From the NCBI GenBank assembly GCA_900095095.1, contig FMBT01000403.1:62001-126000 (forward strand): a DNA stretch of 64,000 nt, read 5' to 3'. Below, piece after piece: positions 33,197 to 48,265 of this stretch (the first letter of the stretch is position 1; the number at the start of each line of letters is the position of its first letter). This stretch comes from Fragilariopsis cylindrus CCMP1102 (taxonomy: Eukaryota; Bacillariophyta; Bacillariophyceae; Bacillariales; Bacillariaceae). The notes beneath the pieces are model-generated. The model was not told the origin of the DNA and searched no databases. It saw nothing but the letters and a program-made list of their open reading frames with translations. The position numbers and the translations under genes were made by a program.

Positions 33197-36100
33197 CTAA
33201 GAAATATTACTTAAGGCCATCTCTTGGTTTCTAATTTCTGGCTTTGAGAATATACACTGACATCCACATCCCGTCGGACAAGATGAATTCTTTTTGAACC
33301 AATTGACCATATGACGTAAATGTCCGCTGTAGAAAGTAAAAGAAGAATAGCAGAAGGGAACAACAAAGTTAGTTCATGTTGTGCTGCTGTATTGATGAAC
33401 ACATTGGAAGGAAAATAATACATAAAGAAGTACACAACATTGCTAGATTGCAGCACAAATAAGCTACTTACCCATGTTGACATATGTCGCAGAAGGTAAA
33501 AATACCGCGGACAGCTATATCGCAGATAGAGCATCGGAATGCAAAATCTCTACAACTCTGGCAATAATTGGTCCTAGAATTTACGCCATTGTGGCATGTA
33601 GGGCACGATAAAGCAACTCCTAGATCATACTCTTCTTGTTTTCCCTCTTTTACTGGAATGAAATTTAATTCATTCTGTTCATATTTTCGTTGAAGATGTT
33701 TATTTAGCTCGGCTCGGGTGTTCAAAAGGCCCCACGAATAGAGCACCTCCGCATATCGAATAATGTACGTGTCGCAAACTTTTTCGCGACTCTCAGGAAG
33801 AAGACACAAGCGATTCGTCCTCTGGTCTTGATGATGACGGTCGCTTAAAACGCAAAACATTGTCGCCAACATCTGAACATCTTGTAGAGCTTCATAATAC
33901 AGAAAGAAATTGTTGATCATATCAACACCCAAGGCACCACCGGCTTTTCCTCCCCATCCATTGAACACCTTATCGTCTTCGCCCATCTGACTTAGTACAG
34001 TTTCGGCCAGTATGTTCCAGACGCTCTCTTTCTCGACCTCTCTACAATCCTTACTAACTCTCGCATTATGAAGACAGAGTTGGCGTATTTCTTCAAGCTC
34101 GTCGAGATGGGTTGTATCCATATCATGTTTTTGTATGCGAAGGTTGTGCACTCCTAAATCTGGGGCTCGCATGTTCTCGGTATTCGATTTGTATTTAATA
34201 GAAGACTTATCATGACCTGCTCGAGAAACTCTCTGATTCATCACTGTAGTAGAAGAATTTATGATGAGACACGTACAGCAATCAAACAACACATATTTAG
34301 AGAGAAAGAATAGAGTAAAACTAGTGGTGGACTTACGAATTGGGCTATCAGGTGGAGACATGAGCGTGGTGGGGAACGTGACACCGTCTTCTTGCTGATG
34401 AGTGAACAGTTTTTTAAGGAACGTCATTGATTCCTCCACATTCGGTCGCTCGGATATTTCTGAGAAATTAGGGACGGACATGGCTCTGGAAAAAGAAGAC
34501 TTCCCTTTTTTTGGAGTAACGTCAGGATAAGGTAGAAGTTGGGGCTGATCCTGTATATTGGATTCAGATTTGGATTCAGGATAGGTCTCTCGATTCTCCC
34601 ATCTGCCAAGTTTCCATCCTTTAGCAAGAAGGATGCCTTGAATATCGAGCGCAGCTACGTTAAGTGGATGCGCAACAGTCACAATAGGCTGGAGCATATC
34701 AGATGATGGCCCAACAGAAAGCATTGAGCGCTGGAGCATTGACCGAGTAGATTCAATAGCCGTGCCTTGTGGCATCGAAGCCCTCATTCCAGAATATCCC
34801 TTCCATGTTCGGCCACCACCAAAGTATCTTTTATAGATTTCGTCCTTGTTTTGAATAATTTCGTCGTCGTCGTCATCATCATCATCATCATCGTCATCGT
34901 CATTACTAGAGTCATCACTATTTGATTCGAGACTATCTTCTTCGAAGAAATTTTCCATTACACTCAGGGCATCGTCTTTGGAATCGTTTTCTTCTCCCCA
35001 TTGTGCCTCTTTTGCAGCAGTGGTCATATCCACCAACTCCTTTAATGTTCGTGGTCCCGAACTCGATGCAATCTGATATCTTTTCCCTGAATCTTCGGAA
35101 GTCTTAGGGCTAGTAATAAGAGTCTGTGGGTCCGAGGATGAGGTAACATCTACTTGTCCTCCTGGGATACTCGAAAGTCGAATTGTATCAGTTCTTTGGT
35201 ACCAATTCCACATTTTTTTTACTTCGCCGTTACGAAATATGACGAGACGACCATTTCCAGACCCGAAGACAGCGCCGCATAGCCTTGGACATGGTACTCT
35301 TTCTTTATCTATATTTTCCATTATGGATGTTGAGTTCAGAGCCGAGATCTCTTCCCCATCTTCTGACGTATTTATGATCGCACTGAGAGGAGTCATATCC
35401 GTCATTCCTATCTGTATGCCACTCATTCCACCTAGATTCCCTGTAGTAACTGAGTTGTAGGCAACTGGAACCGGGACGTCCATATCAAACGGTAGAAAAC
35501 CTCCTTCTCCTCGGCGTCCACTGTTTCGCAATGAATCCTCCTTGGGTGCTGCCAATTTCAAAGGTGATGACGACCTCAATTGTTCGATCTTCTTGTCGTC
35601 GCCTCGACTCACTGTGAGATCCCCTACATTACCAGCCAAGCTGCCCCAAATACTTGCGACGTCAAGTAATGAATCACCCTCTTTGGTTTCAGGAAATACC
35701 TTAGCGTGGTTATTAGCTGATGATCCAAAAGCTGTCCTTATGATGTTGCTTCGAGTCAAACTTCTTTGAGGTGAGGAATTTTTGTTTTGATCATCAATTC
35801 TGTTGTTTGCCGGTATCGCTTCAGGTATTGCAGTAGTCGTAAGTACACCGCTGTCACTTAAGCAGCACAACAAGAGCTCCGTCCCAGCTTCAATTTCTTC
35901 CTTTTCGTTCTTCTCAATAGACCCGTCATCTATCGTTGTCGTTGCTGATGTGCGGTTGTTGGCTCGTATTATTATTGACGACGAGAAGGCTAACTCGGAG
36001 GCCTGGAGTTTACCCAGATTAGAATTTCCCAGTACAGACATTAAAGATTTTTTGTCAACATCGGTATTGGCAGCTCCTCCACAAAATGACACTATTTTAT

Positions 36101-37709
36101 CGAGTCCAAAATTGCCTCTTCTCTTCATTTTGTATAGCACGTTCTCATCCGGGCTGTTATGCAATTGTGACTGCGACTGCGACGATGAAGGTAGTGATAG
36201 TAAGTCAACCCACCATCCATCACTACTATCCCCCGAAGTACCATTCGAGGAAGACGGAGGGTCAGATTTTCGATCCAAGTAACCAACCACGACAAGGCTA
36301 TTATTGACCGGAGTGGGACAAACGCGAGCGCAACACATATTGGACCGTGCGTACTGTGCAATGAGTTGATATTCTGACGAAGGTAATATTTTATTATTGC
36401 TATTGATATTGTTTGTACTAAATTTCGTTGATGGAGTATTTTGGGATTCGCCTTCTCCCATAAACCAATATTCGTCCTTATCAGTACCCAATGCAATAGA
36501 ATCAGAAGAATCGTCGTAAGCAGCCGTCGTCGTCAATGACTTTGCTGCTACTCCCCAAACCTTAACGACCGCTGAGGACATTTGTGTCTCTAATCCCCAA
36601 GTAACCCATGCCGATCCCTTGTTACCACCGTTATCGTATCTTTCCATATGTTGGATACCAACACCAGCCTCATGTGCCATAAATACAGCCAGTGGGTACC
36701 CCGTCGAAGATCGACCACCCCCCTCACCAGTCTTTCGAAGATCGTACGTCCGTACTATTCCGGAGGCGTCGATGGTTGCGCATTCTTCGGAACAAGTGGA
36801 GCATGCGACTTGAACGATGGGGGCTGCGTCCTTCGCAATATTGGCATTACGAGAACTACAAAATCGCAAACTAGGTTGGAACTGTGACGAACCATGACAC
36901 CGTAAATCCCACATCGATAGAGATGATGCAGTTGTAGTTGCCAAAAGCGGGGTATTATTACGACTACCAGAAGACAACATCCAACTCATACTGGTAATGA
37001 GAGTGTCCGAGTCTCGTCGACTACCTCCAGTACTACCAATTGTCGAGTCGTTAAGATCATTTAACAATAATCTTCCCAGGAGTGGATTTTGACTATGACC
37101 ACTAGCATCCCATATTAAAACCCCCGACCCTCGTGCCGCTGCCAAGTAAAGTGTGTTTGCATTATTATTAACAGGAACATAACCTCCGTTGGCACTAGTA
37201 CTAGTAAATTCACCGCCACCGCCACCGCCACCACCACCGGTCGGTTGAAAGGCCAAGGATGAAATTGAGTTCCGGCTTTGATTATATTTCTTTCCAGATG
37301 ACGAGGAATAATTTGTTGCATGACTAAATATCAATAATGGTATATGAGGACTAGATAGTCGAAACAATGCGATACCTCTAGGACCTGCTATTGCACTTAT
37401 TTCGTTGGAACAAGCCAACGCCTGCGGATGAAAGGCATTGTATTTAGCCACGGATCGTAATCGACTTGTTGGTGCGTTTTGTTGTTGATGATGACTAGTC
37501 GTATTATTATAATTATTATTATTATTCATTGTAGCTCCAGTCGCAACATTTTTATTCGAGAGATTACCACGATGCATTATGGTATCAGTATCATCATCCA
37601 AAGAAAATTCAGGAATCATCATGTGTGCAGCCATATTAGTCGTATCCGGAGATGGTGGTAGTCTCGACATGGCTGGTGAATGAATCGTTGGACTATCGGG
37701 ATTTCTCAT
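33197..37709 (-). CDS. WDR59: WDR59/SEA3-like GATOR2 subunit (WD40 plus C-terminal zinc-binding RING-like domain)
   Basis: Three exons on the minus strand: 37709-34337, 34243-33472 and 33326-33197, giving 1424 residues. The N-terminal part has WD40-type segments (GVLIWDASG, SLSMWDLRC, IVRTYDLRK, VVKVWGVAA). The middle is Ser/Asp-rich and poorly structured. The C-terminus carries helices (DVQMLATMFCVLSD and YAEVLYSWGLLNTRAELNK) followed by a zinc module: CPTCHNG, CQSCRDFAFRCSICDIAVRG, FCDICQHGGH and CPTGCGCQC. The last part matches the WDR59 zinc tail more closely than WDR24 or MIOS. In other eukaryotes WDR59 belongs to GATOR2, which relays amino-acid status to TORC1 at the lysosome or vacuole. 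The protein is longer than human WDR59 (974), mainly through low-complexity inserts. I saw no clear RWD domain. Intron 1 is 93 nt, a multiple of three, and open. Confidence 0.78.
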
Positions 37710-38415
37710 CTTGCTGTGTGTGTGTGTGTTTTATTCCCCGTGGTCGTCATCATCGAACAATTTGAAATTGTGGAGTAACAAATTAGATCGAGAGCTATGT
37801 GTTGGATATCCAATATATCATCAACTGCTGGTATGGATGAGTACAAGTACACGTATGTTGCTAGATGATCAATGATGTCGCCATGTGCTACAATTATTTG
37901 TTATAATTTGCTGTTCAAGTCTAGTTATCGTCCTTATTTCACATCATACTTTACTCTCCGATCTTCCATCACAACAAAAGATCGAGATTCTCTCGCCCCC
38001 CTACCGTATAAAAGGTAGGTAGTGAGGGTATGAACGTAGCGTGCGAGGTATCGGTATCAAACCCTACAGTATCATGCTTTTATTTTAGCTCACGTAAGTA
38101 ATATAATGCCACCATGCTAAATTGAATATTGAGGGTCTGAAATCCTATAATCATCATTGTACATAGATTAAATTGATGAAGTATTAGGCTCTGTAGACAT
38201 GGCTATGTCACAAAGTTATATCATATGCCACGAAATTAATTATTCGAAGTAGAAACATTATTGAAAAAACCTAGAACAATTGGAAACTCATTGAATTAAT
38301 TATCAACGACATTAAAAGTTAATAGGTATATAAATACAATAACATGAAGTATTATATGATTATCTAACACAATTACAATATTTATTCATATCAAATAGTA
38401 TAAGTGCCATTTAAT
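37710..38415. other. Intergenic between WDR59-like and NudC genes
   Basis: 706 bp: the upstream region of the WDR59-like gene, starting with a (GT)-type run near 37711-37730, and the 3' flank of NudC. A CTACC/GGTAG inverted pair flanks GTATAAAA near 38001-38018, a possible TATA context but not proven. Confidence 0.35.
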
Positions 38416-39674
38416 TTAACTAATCTTGGCATTGTCAAAGTTCATTTCTGGGTGTTGCTTTTTAAACATTTCCAAGGCGTCCATTTTGGTTTGTTCGTCA
38501 CTTGAAGGTAACCCCATCGCTAAGAAGAAGGTATAACGAGAAAGGAATAATCACAGTATATTAGTTTTTGAGGAAGCAAGAGAGAGAGAGAAAAAGAAAG
38601 AGAGGATGTGCATATTACGAAGACATACCAAGACATACCTTTTTGTCGCTGATCGAACATCATTTTTTCGACAGTCTTTCGTGTTTCACCGTCCAAATCT
38701 CCCAAGTTAGAATTTTCAGGACGGATCTGTCGAACATTAATGATAGGATCACTTTTACAAATAGAATTCCACCATTCCATTTGATTCAACTTTTGCAGGT
38801 TAATAACCAACCGATTAGAATCTTCGATTGTCCAAAATGAATCATCACATATGATAGGCTTCGTGAAGTCATCATCGACTATCAACACTTGTTGTTTGTT
38901 CTTTAGGGACACCTTTAGATGCGATCGAGACATAGTAACTTGAACATCACGACCACGAGTATTTTCTGGAACTGGAATAGTTACAATACATTCAGCTAAA
39001 GTTTGTGTCCATACGTACTTATCAGGAACTGTTCCACCATTGCCCGCAGGAGGTGGACCGTCATTATTTTCACCATCATCACCATCATCATCACCTGTTT
39101 CTTTTTTGGTTTCTTCTTTATCGCCGTCGTCGTCATCATCATCTTTCGCCGCATCGGCTTTCATCGGTATCTCTTTCTTTGATGGTTCTTTCTTCGGTGG
39201 TTTTACAGTCGTCGACGATTTTCCTAACGGCGAAATCACGGGTTTTTGACTCGTAGTAGGAGTTGTTGACGCATCAAATTCCCCATCAGTTCCCATTTCA
39301 ATTATTTCTTCTTCGTCTTCCGGTTCTGTAATTTTAAAAGGTTGCTTTACTGTCGTCGTTGTTGGTTTCGTCGTTGTTGTTGACTTGGCTTTTTTGGAAG
39401 TTTGTTGTTTTTGTTGTTTTACTTTCTTCTTATTTTTCTTAGCAATTATATCTTCTTGGTACCGATTGGCATGTTTTTGTAATACTTCATTTACTTTTGC
39501 TATAGCAGCGGCTTGTCCATCGGGACCATCAGCACCAGGTGGACCGGCAAAAAAATCTGTCTTCCGACGTAAAAAGGAAAATACAGAATCCAATAATGGT
39601 TCGATACCTCTAGTTGTTTGAGCTACATTCAAATACAAACCATCAAATCGTTCGTCGTCTTCGAAATTACTCAT
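38416..39674 (-). CDS. NUDC: NudC nuclear migration protein
   Basis: Two exons on the minus strand: 39674-38639 and 38519-38416, giving 379 residues. NudC is an Hsp90/Hsp70 co-chaperone linked to dynein. The N-terminal NudC_N helix reads [20 protein letters not shown] with [10 protein letters not shown] after it. A charged low-complexity linker (about 105-235) follows, then the CS domain starting at YVWTQTLAE and including HLKVSLK and NQMEWWNSI. The conserved tail has [18 protein letters not shown] and, across the intron, [12 protein letters not shown] and [12 protein letters not shown]. These match animal NudC almost word for word. The first exon could also end 15 nt later at a second GTATGT, but only the first site gives the family sequence. 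Confidence 0.93.
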
Positions 39675-40273
39675 GATGACTGTCTGTCGATTGCGGTGGG
39701 ATGGATTTTCAGATCCGCACTTTCTTTCTTCGATGCAATGAGTTGCTTTATGTAAGCTTGGATACTAGCATGAAGAATTGTAGGACAAGATTTATCCATT
39801 CTCTTTTTACATTTTTTTTGTTTACAGGCTTGTGTTTAGTATCGAATCGATTGAGAGACGGATGGACGAACAGACCATGGAGGATTTAGGTCATTGTTTT
39901 GAAATAGAACAAGGTTCAAATGTTTTTATAGTACTACAATTGTACATGACTGTACTGTAGCTGCCACATTGATCCCCACTGCACTGGAAGATGTTAATGA
40001 GTCAGCAGTGTTAGAATTTATGTATACAAGTTTAGACCTGTCCCTCAAAATTGTAGCTCAACTCTCTATATCTAATAGCACAGCTAGTTCACAATAATAA
40101 TATTTTCAGGTGATGATGCAATGATGAGACCATTTTTCAGCACGGAATCAGACTGTTGAATGATATGATGTCATCTTTGCATCTAGTTTACCATAACAGA
40201 GCTATAGGAACAAGATATGTGGCTTGTGTTGATTTGATTTGTTTTGATCTCACACGCTCTACTATGATACAGT
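39675..40273. other. Upstream region of NudC
   Basis: About 600 bp of AT-rich DNA without a supported gene. It leads into the 280-bp repeats. Confidence 0.4.
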
Positions 40274-41009
40274 ACAATGTTATAGGGTTTATCACTAAAG
40301 AAGTGGACTATTAACTCATATACTATTATATACTAAAATTATGTGTTGGTAATTTTCGCCAATAGGCTTCTTCAGTAGTATTCTTTATGTTGCAAATCAG
40401 TGGTATTTTTTCGAGTTTAGTCAAGAGGTAGGTGGTAAAAAATAGAAAGCGGAAAAAACTATTTTAGTCTTATTCGCTTTGAAATAAGAGCTTTTCAAGC
40501 TCCATCTGGGTCGGCCCTGTATGGATAACTTGTTATGTTATAGGGTTTATCACTAAAGAAGTGGACTATTAACTCATATACTATTATATACTAAAATTAT
40601 GTGTTGGTAATTTTCGCCAATAGGCTTCTTCAGTAGTATTCTTTATGTTGCAAATCAGTGGTATTTTTTCGAGTTTAGTCAAGAGGTAGGTGGTAAAAAA
40701 TAGAAAGCGGAAAAAACTATTTTAGTCTTATTCGCTTTGAAATAAGAGCTTTTCAAGCTCCATCTGGGTCGGCCCTGTATGGATAACTTGTTTTTGGGTG
40801 GGATCGGCTGTACAATGTTATAGGGTTTATCACTAAAGAAGTGGACTATTAACTCATATACTATTATATACTAAAATTATGTGTTGGTAATTTTCGCCAA
40901 TAGGCTTCTTCAGTAGTATTCTTTATGTTGCAAATCAGTGGTATTTTTTCGAGTTTAGTCAAGAGGTAGGTGGTAAAAAATAGAAAGCGGAAAAAACTAT
41001 TTTAGTCTT
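40274..41009. repeat. Three direct copies of a 280-bp AT-rich repeat
   Basis: Copies start at about 40274, 40532 and 40812 and share GTTATAGGGTTTATCACTAA and everything after it. Copies 1 and 2 look identical by eye over about 255 bp. Spacing is 258 then 280 bp because about 22 bp at the junction of copies 1 and 2 (TTTGGGTGGGATCGGCTGTA region) are missing there. Copy 3 stops early, at about 41009. Each full unit ends with a small inverted repeat, GAGCTT-TTC-AAGCTC. No coding potential. A local satellite or a duplicated non-coding element; very recent, or a trace of assembly. Confidence 0.9.
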
Positions 41010-41490
41010 GAGCTCCTGATCCTACTATAATATGATACATTGTTATTGATCTAATTGATACCACAACCCTTTGTAAATTTTTATTATGGTCTCATAAACT
41101 GCAAGTACATCTAGCTTCCTAAGGCTCACTATTAGACTGACAAGATTTCCTAACTATCATGTAAATACGCTTACATCAGTCACTAGCTACTCGTGTCTTA
41201 GTCCTAGTTAATATATGTTGTCACATGTAGTGCGTGCATGATGATGTCACTTCTGGGGGGATCGATACCGGTACTGAATCAATCACCATTATCTCGCGTT
41301 TGTGACGTTCTTCTTCTTTTTGAGAAGAGGCTGAAGGCAGAGTGTGCGAGACGCGTGGAAATTTGATGCCGGATGAGTGAGTATTTATCTCCATCAATCA
41401 CGTGTTTTTATCTATTTACTAATTACATCATGATTGAGGCTTCTACGGTATTTATCCTCGCCAAATTCTTTAAGTGCAAAGCATCCCATT
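41010..41490. other. Intergenic after the 280-bp repeats
   Basis: About 480 bp, nothing recognised; upstream region of the Ser-rich gene. Confidence 0.4.
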
Positions 41491-41547
41491 ATTTCTCCAC
41501 CACCGAAGTAACATTTATAATTTCTCCACCACCGAAGTAACATTTAT
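41491..41547. repeat. 29-bp tandem duplication upstream of the Ser-rich gene
   Basis: ATTTCTCCACCACCGAAGTA plus the following ACATTTATA occurs twice in a row (41491-41519 and 41520-41547). It lies about 70 bp before the ATG at 41616, so it falls in the leader or promoter. Confidence 0.9.
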
Positions 41548-41615
41548 GTTGTAGATATCTCATTTCTTCAACACCAATACGTTTGAAAGTGCTAACAATA
41601 CACATACCACCAATC

Positions 41616-42422
41616 ATGATCTTGACAACCAATAAGGCTAACAAGAACAACCCATTATCGATGATGCCGATGGACTCTCCCAGTAGCAGAAATATTCGAG
41701 AAAGGAAAATGATTGTTGATGAGAAGAAAACTACTACTTGTACTACTACCACTACTACTACTGCCTTATTAAGAAGCGCACCAAGTACTCCCACCGGACT
41801 ACGATACAGCGTTAATGCTAGCGTTGACTCATATGATCGTGACGTTCCAATTCCTCATCGACGTTTATCATCATTTGGATCGGATGCATTCTCTTCTTCT
41901 AGACGCCTTAGCATAGATTCTGGATCTTGTACAGGCGAATCGAGCAGCGTAGAATGTAGTATCAGCAACAGTAACAGTAACAACTGTAACTCCACTCGAT
42001 CTGTAACCCTTATTGATTTGATTGACGAATCATTTGTGGTGAATAGTGGAGCATTCGGATTCCATAACGAAGATGGGTCAAGTGGGAGAGGAAGAAGAAG
42101 ATCAACGATAGGGTCGCCAAATATAAGAAAAAAACATCGACGACGAAAAAGTATACTGGATATGATTGACCGTATCGATAGTTCTATGTCATCATCATCG
42201 TTTGACGACGACGACGACGACGGTGATAACAATGATAACAATGAGAATAAGAGCAAAACGAATATTGATTATCATTTTGATTCTTCTTCTCATGTAATGA
42301 CAACACGATCATATCCTCGAGGTATATACGTCGTTCCATCTAATGGACGAGAAGCGTCTACAGGTGCAAGTGGCAATACTACCGTAGCCTTTGTATCTGC
42401 TGAAGCATTCAAACTGTGGTAA
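41616..42422 (+). CDS. Ser-rich basic protein of unknown function
   Basis: 268 residues from the ATG at 41616; the open frame extends 11 codons upstream without an ATG. No known domain seen. It has a Thr-rich run near residues 40-50, repeated basic-Ser segments that look like kinase sites (RRLSSFGSD, SRRLSIDSGS, GRRRSTIGSPNIRKKHRRRK), a short helix LIDLIDESF and another SILDMIDRIDSS, and an acidic Asp run near 205-215. RKKHRRRK is a likely nuclear localisation signal. It may be a phospho-regulated nuclear protein, but that is inference. Confidence 0.55.
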   Translation: MILTTNKANKNNPLSMMPMDSPSSRNIRERKMIVDEKKTTTCTTTTTTTALLRSAPSTPTGLRYSVNASVDSYDRDVPIPHRRLSSFGSDAFSSSRRLSIDSGSCTGESSSVECSISNSNSNNCNSTRSVTLIDLIDESFVVNSGAFGFHNEDGSSGRGRRRSTIGSPNIRKKHRRRKSILDMIDRIDSSMSSSSFDDDDDDGDNNDNNENKSKTNIDYHFDSSSHVMTTRSYPRGIYVVPSNGREASTGASGNTTVAFVSAEAFKLW

Positions 42423-43293
42423 CATTAACTACTGAAGGAAGGTTATGATAGATCGCATCGATGGGGAGGTGCCGTACTGTACATTGTACTTGCGCTGCGG
42501 AAAAATAGAATGGAATGGAATGAAATGCGCAGTCAATAGTTAAAAGACAAATACATACATACATAGCTACATGTTACATAGTAACGTTCATCACATTTCA
42601 TACTAAATACAATTCTGTTAGTTTCAAATGATATTATAGAATACAAGTACTTTGTATACAGTAGAGACGCCACGTCATCCCTTTGCCCTCTCCACAACCC
42701 AACCGTTAGGGGTGATCGATGCTGCCAATTTCTAATAAGAAGAATGTGTGTGAGAGAGTGTGTGTGATGTAATAATGATTCGCTTTGTCCGTGTATCCAT
42801 CCATCCATCCATCCATCCATCCATCCATCCATTGTCATTGTTGGTGTGTTATTTTTCTGTTCTTTCCTCTATGAAATACGGTATCTATATCTTTGGACTG
42901 GAGCTTGTTGAAACTTCAACTCATTTTTTTTGCGCTAAGTTAACGTTATGTCATATTTTATTCACTTGCGAATCATAAATGATTAAAAAAACAAATAAAT
43001 AAATAATACATAATATAAGACTTATACTATATAAAATAAAATAGAGAAAACCAAAGTATACTGGTATTGCTTAATCTACTTGAAGTAATCACTCCATATA
43101 GTAACATCACGTACGGTACACGTATAACAGTAGAAATACCGTGCATAGGAACAAAAATGTTGGGTATAAGCAGGATGAAAAAAACGTTTCGTTGAAATAA
43201 ATTAATACTTAATTTTTATTTTATTTCATATCACATTATAAATGTGTTGTACTCGGAAGTACGTAGATCGTCCGGAAAAATAATAATTAGCAA
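42423..43293. other. Intergenic with an ATCC tetranucleotide run
   Basis: 871 bp between convergent genes. A (CATC)n-type run lies at about 42797-42832. No gene supported. Confidence 0.5.
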
Positions 43294-45733
<2,440 letters not shown>

Positions 45734-46225
45734 ATCTTTCTGGAAGACCTTTCTCTGATACTCGTATTTTGTGAGGTACTAGTTACGGGTATGTTGTTGT
45801 ACAAGAAAGAACACAGAATTTAAGATTTTTGTAGTTTGTTTTTAATTGTTATTTTAATGGAAATGAAGATTCGATTCGTTGATACACCTACTACACATTT
45901 TTTGTAACTGTCCGTACAACGACAAGACTGACTGACATGTGGAAGAATACATTTGGGGGAATGGGTCAAAATAATTCGTTGATTTATTGTTAGTAGGATA
46001 TCTCAATATGAACCCTCTTATTATGCCCCTAATAAGTAAACAGCTTCCACTATAAGTTATCGAATCAATCATCACTTCCAAGACAAAAATTATTTATTTA
46101 GATTACTTTGGACAAAGGACAAAGAATAAACACCAACAAGCGTGTGTACAAGTAAATCTAACACTTTCGTACACTTCGAATTAATCAATAGCACCACTAA
46201 CGTTACTTCAAATAAATAAATCATC
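45734..46225. other. Divergent upstream region of lysyl-tRNA synthetase and membrane J-protein genes
   Basis: 492 bp between two start codons; no clear motif or repeat. Confidence 0.4.
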
Positions 46226-47745
46226 ATGTCAGAGGACGCTGGAGCAGGAAGTGACGACTTTTCGGGTCTTGGAGGATTTTTCTTTTATGTTTTTCTCGTC
46301 CATCCCATCACGGCATGGATCTTACGACCCGGTCGTTTTGAACGAAAAAAGAGCATAATGTATGCCATTGCCTTCTTGGCAGCATTGGCAGCTGTTAAAA
46401 CGGGTGAGTAATTTAGTATTGGAGTGTATATGTTCATATTAAGGAAGGAAGAACAAGAATGTTCAAATAATTATGTTGATTCATTCGCGACGACGAAAAC
46501 AATGATGATGTTATTTATTATTTCGGAAAGGATGTTCCAGAAACGCCACTTTACATGACCCTCTCCATCATATCGAGTTACGGACTGCTATTGAAATCAT
46601 CATCAGGGATGTTCAATCCAAAACTTGACGTAGTAGCGGTTGTAGACCTCGTTTTTTCGAATGATTTATCGATCATTATGGATTTTTCATTCCACGTGGC
46701 AAAATGTTTCGTTGATTTTGTACTGGACAGGTCTTTCCATCCATCACGCCAAAAACTCACAATTTTTTTCTTTCATTTTTATCACTTTTTATAAAAACTT
46801 TCGTTTGGGATCTTGGTTTAAATATATATAATTATACAATAAAAAGGTCTGGAAATTCAACAACAAGGACCTAATTACTATCAGATATTAGATGTAACCC
46901 GAGAGTCGAATCCTTTAGAAATTAAACGAGCTTATAAAAAACTTGGATTGAAGTTACATCCAGATAAGAATCCATCTCCTGATGCGGCAGATGAATTTGA
47001 CCGTGTCAAACAGGCCTATGATATCCTTATGGATTTAGAACTTAGAGATGTTTATAACAAATTCGGTAAGGAGGGGGTTAGGGATAACAAACGGTACAGT
47101 GAAACGCAATTCCTCATCGAGGTGGCTATCTTTTACGTGTCCTGGGCCGTCATGGCATTCCTACTAACGATGGGCAAAAAGAGTGGACAGGCTAGAGATT
47201 GGGTCTTTACTGGATTGATTGTTATGTTGGTTGTCGAAGTCGTTGTAATGACGTCGCAGGACAACCCCATACCGACATGGCTATTACCTACCGTAACCGA
47301 ACGCGATATAGTACGAATTATGCATTCACTTTTCCCCGCTTTTATGAATGGTTGCCGTTCTTTGGGATCGTTTTTGTTCGTTGATGTTGATGCACAGCTA
47401 CGTCAATTCCTTTTGGCTCTACAAGAACAAAATAAGGATATTTTACTAGTCCTACGAGATGTTCAAATTGGGGTACAAAATATTCAAGCAAACGGAATTA
47501 GTGGTGGTGGTTTTGGTGGAGGTCCACTTCAATCGACTGGCAACATTCCTGTAACCACTGAGGGTGGTATTCCCACCAAAGCTACGCCCACTGGAAAGAT
47601 CAGAGAACTCCAAGATCGATTGCAATATTCGAATGCGACTGTCGCTCAAGCTGTACAATCACTCAAAACGGAAAACAAATCATCTAATCTTGGTTTCTAC
47701 GGAATGATTATTGGATATATTGTTATTTCGTACCTATTCGGTTAA
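46226..47745 (+). CDS. Multi-pass membrane J-domain protein (ER-type co-chaperone)
   Basis: Two exons, 46226-46403 and 46847-47745, giving 358 residues. Exon 1 codes two hydrophobic segments (GGFFFYVFLVHPITAWIL and IMYAIAFLAALAAV). Exon 2 opens with the J domain: NYYQILDVTRESNPLEIKRA with the HPD motif in GLKLHPDKNPSPD and ending at DVYNKFGKEGV. Two more membrane segments follow (FYVSWAVMAFLLTM and WVFTGLIVMLVVEVVVM), a helical Gly-containing region, and a hydrophobic tail, FYGMIIGYIVISYLFG. It should recruit Hsp70 at a membrane, most likely the ER. No exact family is recognised; a Sec63-like part is not visible. The 443-nt intron contains a further open stretch but joins poorly in phase. Confidence 0.75.
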
Positions 47746-48265
47746 AAAGATCGGATTGATACGTTACTTAAATGCATGCTATTATTATGATACTATACTA
47801 CCTCTTTATCTTTTTGTGACATACTGATCAACTAAAAATCTACTAAGAAAATTAATTACACTTTTGAACAATTATACCATCCAAGAAAGATATATATATA
47901 TACTATATAAAGATAATTCTGAAGAGTACTACGGTAGCTTAGTTGACAATATATTTGGTACGCGAGTATATTGAATTAAATAGCTAGTAGAATAGCTTTG
48001 ACACGCACAGTTGTAGCGGCGGGTATTCGCGACTATTTGTTTATGTCTTCTTGGCATTCATAAACAAATTAAATTGGCGTGTGTATGGTACAGTACATGC
48101 CATAATTGAAACTATACACAAAGCCACCTACAAAAGATAAATCCTACATGGTGCAAGTTATTAAAAATTTTTGATCTACTAAATAAAGCTTTCAACGTTC
48201 ATTCTCGTACATCGATTGTACAGTTTCTTTACAAGAAGAACATGCTACCGTGCGTACGGCTTTTA
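47746..48265. other. Intergenic between convergent genes
   Basis: 520 bp of AT-rich 3' flanks. Nothing recognised. Confidence 0.4.

Noticed and set aside
46404-46846. Possible extra exon inside the intron of the membrane J-protein gene
   Set aside because: An open stretch is present, but no acceptor-donor pair keeps phase and gives a recognisable peptide; the direct 46403/46847 join fits the J domain start.
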